This document shows, one piece after another, positions 14,492-16,884 of a DNA stretch of 16,884 bases. A program made the position numbers and the translations under genes. The notes beneath the pieces were generated by a model. The model ran no database searches and was not told the origin of the DNA. It saw nothing but the letters and a program-made list of their open reading frames with translations. Source of the DNA: an uncultured bacterium (GTDB lineage: Bacteria; Patescibacteriota; Minisyncoccia; SW-4-49-11); contig CAJXTH010000003.1 of NCBI GenBank assembly GCA_913060955.1, positions 1 through 16,884 of the forward strand, written 5' to 3'. Position 1 is the stretch's first letter. Every line of letters begins with the position of its first letter.

Positions 14492-15533
14492 ATTGGGCCG
14501 ATTCTTTACCGAATGGACCTGGAAAAAAGGAATTATTGTAACTATTATTTCGATTCTTGTTATTGGACTGGGAGTGTTTTTGTATGTGGCAAATCGCGTA
14601 AACAATACACTGGGTGATATTACGGGAGAACGACAGTCTATTTTTCGAACTGCTCGATCTTTGTTACCAGGTACTGGAAATGAACTGGCAAATACCGATG
14701 GTCAGACCAATATTGTTGTTGCAGCAATGCGAGGAAAAGATGATCCCAATGGTGGACTATTAGCAGACTCTGTAATTATTCTTTCGTTGGATAAGGACAC
14801 TTCTCAAGCTGCCATGATTTCTATTCCCCGTGATCTTCGGGTACAGATCCCCGGAGAGTCTCCCTACATGAAACTCAACGCTACCCACGCTGTTGGATAC
14901 GAGCGCGGAGAAGGAATTGAGACCGTGATGGCAGTGTTAGAGGATATCTCTGGTGTGGATATGCACTACGGAGTGACCGTTGACTTTGAGGCCTTTACCG
15001 GTATTATCGATGCCCTTGGCGGAGTCACCGTAAATGTAGGTCAAGATTTCTGGGATCCAAACTATGAAGGTGGAATTAATGTCACTGCTGGACCAACCTA
15101 CATGGACAGCGAAACAGCCAAGAGATATGTTTGGGCACGTATGACCTCGAACGATTTTGATCGATCTAGGCGACAACGAGAAGTTATCAATGCTATGAAA
15201 GACAAAGCTATGCAACAAGGCGCTTTGTCAAACCCAGTCTTTTTACTGAATGTTCTCGACTCACTCGGTGATCACGTTACTACAACTATGTCAGTTGATG
15301 AGATGAAAGCTGCTTTGACAACCCTTTCTGAAATGAATTTGAACGCAATTATTGAAAAGGGGTATGATACCGACCCAGCAGGACCATTTACCTCAACTAC
15401 TGATCCAACTCTTGGATATATCATTATTCCTCGGGGAGGAACGTGGGCTCCGTTCCAAGCAGATATTCAGGCAATTTTTGACACGGCTGCTGAGGAATCT
15501 GAATTTAATACAGAATCAAACACTACTCTTTAA
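14475..15533 (+). CDS. LytR-CpsA-Psr (LCP) family glycopolymer transferase
   Basis: LCP enzymes move a lipid-linked glycopolymer onto peptidoglycan (or protein) outside the cell. The 352-residue protein has a short cytoplasmic N-terminus, one transmembrane helix (about 18-39, GIIVTIISILVIGLGVFLYVA) and the LCP domain (about 78-235). Family motifs are LADSVIILSLDK (96-107), the polyprenyl-phosphate-binding ISIPRDLRVQIPG (115-127), KLNATHAVG (133-141) and the Arg-rich NDFDRSRRQREVI (226-238). The C-terminal region (about 240-352) is less conserved and acidic. The ATG sits inside the end of the GT4 gene; no other start fits the membrane helix better. Placed between glycosyltransferase genes, it probably attaches the polymer they make to the cell wall. 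Confidence 0.93.
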   Translation: MKQKNKLGRFFTEWTWKKGIIVTIISILVIGLGVFLYVANRVNNTLGDITGERQSIFRTARSLLPGTGNELANTDGQTNIVVAAMRGKDDPNGGLLADSVIILSLDKDTSQAAMISIPRDLRVQIPGESPYMKLNATHAVGYERGEGIETVMAVLEDISGVDMHYGVTVDFEAFTGIIDALGGVTVNVGQDFWDPNYEGGINVTAGPTYMDSETAKRYVWARMTSNDFDRSRRQREVINAMKDKAMQQGALSNPVFLLNVLDSLGDHVTTTMSVDEMKAALTTLSEMNLNAIIEKGYDTDPAGPFTSTTDPTLGYIIIPRGGTWAPFQADIQAIFDTAAEESEFNTESNTTL

Positions 15534-15544
15534 ATCATTCATTC

Positions 15545-16378
15545 ATGAAGCCTGCCAATACTGTTTCTATCACTCTGGTAAATTACGACACGAAAGACTT
15601 GGCTCTGCATTGCCTGAAAAAAATTTATGATGCAGAAATTTCAGTTCCTTTCCAGATTGTCTTTGTTGACAACAAGTCGGCCTCAAGTGAAGAGACGGTA
15701 GAGGCTGTAGCCGAACAATTCCCAGAAGTAGTGTTACTCCCACAAGAGGAAAATCTCGGCTACACCAAGGGACTCAATGTTGCTGTCGAGGCCTCTGATG
15801 CTGAATATATTTTCAATATCAATTCAGACGCGGTTCTGGAAAAGGGTGCAATTGAGAAGATGATTCAGTACATGCAGGAGCACCCAGAGATCGGAATCCT
15901 TGGGCCACAACTTCTGAACTTCGATGGATCAATTCAGGAATCTGCATACAAATTCTTGACGCTTGAAATCGCAATCTATCGACGGACTATTCTTGGTCGA
16001 CTTCCGTTTGCTCAAAAGAAGTTGGCTGACTTTACCATGAAGAATTGGGACCACAATACCATCAAAGAAGTAGACTGGATTTTGGGCGCTGCAATCATGT
16101 TCCGGAAGGATCGTTCCGCAGAAGTTGGACACCTTGATGAGGATATGTATTTGTACCTTTCTGACACCTATTTTGCTTGGCAAATGTGGGAAAAGGGCTA
16201 CACGGTCGTCTACTATCCGGAAGTAAAACTCTATCACTATCATCGGAAATCAAGTCGAGATCAATTTTTTCTCAAGAAATTATTCTTTAATCGAGCCTAC
16301 CGAATCCATATCAAAGATGGAATTGAATACTTCAAAAAAATCTGGGGCAAAGAGAATCCACACATAACTAACTCGTAA
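15545..16378 (+). CDS. Glycosyltransferase family 2, second copy
   Basis: The 277-residue protein is a GT-A enzyme: VSITLVNYDTKDLALHCL (7-24), IVFVDNKSASS (38-48), ENLGYTKGLNVA (69-80), metal site INSDA (92-96) and LGPQLLNFDGSIQ (119-131). HLDEDMYLYLSDTYF (196-210) corresponds to the acceptor-side stretch, where the usual E-D is S-D. It is a distant relative of the GT2 encoded at 12458 and lacks that protein's C-terminal hydrophobic segment. It is likely cytoplasmic and extends a surface glycan. The start gives the normal family N-terminus, 11 bp after the LCP stop; there is no ribosome binding site. Confidence 0.92.
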   Translation: MKPANTVSITLVNYDTKDLALHCLKKIYDAEISVPFQIVFVDNKSASSEETVEAVAEQFPEVVLLPQEENLGYTKGLNVAVEASDAEYIFNINSDAVLEKGAIEKMIQYMQEHPEIGILGPQLLNFDGSIQESAYKFLTLEIAIYRRTILGRLPFAQKKLADFTMKNWDHNTIKEVDWILGAAIMFRKDRSAEVGHLDEDMYLYLSDTYFAWQMWEKGYTVVYYPEVKLYHYHRKSSRDQFFLKKLFFNRAYRIHIKDGIEYFKKIWGKENPHITNS

Positions 16379-16387
16379 TACCACGCT

Positions 16388-16884
16388 ATGAAACATTTTC
16401 GACTCGTCATTTGGGCCTTACTCTTAGCAGCTACCTTTGTTTCAGGAGGAGTCTTTTTTTCGGGATACTCAGAATCCTTTACCCAGGAACAGAGTTCGAT
16501 TTCACTTCCATTTCTTGACACTACTACCGAAGCAAGTATCGAACAGGTATCTGAGTTTCTCGGTGAAGAATTTTACTATGACGAACGGTTAGAGGATCAG
16601 ACCAAACTCGACATTGGGGCTGTCAAAGGACTGGTGAGTGCCTTGGATGATCCGTATACGGTGTTTTATTCCGAAGAGGAATACTCTGAGTTTCAAGAAA
16701 GCCTTGCGGGGACATTCGAAGGAATCGGAGCTGAGATTGGTATTCGAGAAGAGCAGTTGATTGTTGTTTCTCCATTGGCAGATTCCCCAGCAGAAGAGGC
16801 AGGATTGCTTCCTCAAGATCAAATTTTGGCTATCGATGGTGAGTCTACAGTCGGATTAACCGTAGAAGAAGCTGTGATCAAAAT
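16388..16884 (+). CDS. S41-family C-terminal processing peptidase, N-terminal part (3' end outside window)
   Basis: The frame runs open from the ATG at 16388 to the window end (165 codons). It encodes an N-terminal hydrophobic helix (about 5-24, LVIWALLLAATFVSGGVFF), a signal peptide or membrane anchor. Next comes the CTP lead domain with GAVKGLVSALDDPYTVFYSEEEY (77-99), a strong signature of Prc/CtpA-type proteases. A PDZ domain begins at about 108 (GTFEGIGAEIGI, VSPLADSPAEEAGLLPQD, ILAIDGE). The Ser-Lys catalytic dyad would lie beyond the window, so activity cannot be judged. These enzymes trim or degrade extracytoplasmic proteins. It lies 9 bp after the GT2 stop, in the envelope gene block. 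Confidence 0.93.
   Translation, partial: MKHFRLVIWALLLAATFVSGGVFFSGYSESFTQEQSSISLPFLDTTTEASIEQVSEFLGEEFYYDERLEDQTKLDIGAVKGLVSALDDPYTVFYSEEEYSEFQESLAGTFEGIGAEIGIREEQLIVVSPLADSPAEEAGLLPQDQILAIDGESTVGLTVEEAVIK

Noticed and set aside
1..16884. CRISPR arrays, insertion sequences or long direct repeats
   Set aside because: I found no regularly spaced repeats, transposase-like frame or terminal inverted repeats. The similarity between the RNase J genes and between the mutase genes is at protein level and reflects old duplications.

Overview
The window looks like a chromosomal segment of a Patescibacteria/CPR-type bacterium, possibly a Parcubacteria-like lineage. The assignment is inferred from compact gene packing (gaps mostly 1-45 bp), a short proline-tRNA ligase without the usual editing insertion, no visible Shine-Dalgarno sequences, and the set of housekeeping and envelope genes. 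The code appears standard: TAA, TAG and one TGA (recO) all act as stops. Arginine is written almost only as CGA, and glycine mostly as GGA. I see no insertion sequence, prophage gene, CRISPR array or rRNA.

Layout. 1-1972 (+): the 3' end of recA, then two tandem 2,3-bisphosphoglycerate-dependent phosphoglycerate mutase genes. The second copy has lost the catalytic glutamate. A bidirectional terminator at about 1979-2009 separates them from the convergent minus-strand pair proS and an RppH-like NUDIX hydrolase (2025-3719). 3720-3887 is a divergent promoter region with a perfect TTGACA-N17-TATAAT promoter for rpsP. 3888-7894 (+): rpsP, a gap with a terminator-like hairpin and a roughly 50-nt tRNA-like element, then two tandem RNase J genes. 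The first has lost most metal ligands; the second keeps nearly all of them. 7898-11770: recO, a membrane-anchored DUF11-like repeat protein, and tgt lacking its zinc cysteines. 11782-16884: a DEDD 3'-5' exonuclease, a GT2 glycosyltransferase, a GT4 glycosyltransferase, an LCP (LytR-CpsA-Psr) transferase, a second GT2 glycosyltransferase, and the start of an S41 C-terminal processing protease.

How the genes may work together. The NUDIX hydrolase (5'-end decapping) and the RNase J pair form a plausible 5'-end-dependent mRNA decay set. The right end forms an envelope block: glycosyltransferases build a glycan, LCP attaches it to the wall, and a surface repeat protein and a secreted protease lie nearby. 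RecA and RecO belong to recombinational repair.

The most unusual features are two independent tandem duplications in which one copy keeps its fold but has lost catalytic residues (phosphoglycerate mutase and RNase J), the reduced tRNA-like element between rpsP and the RNase J genes, and a TGT enzyme without its canonical zinc site.
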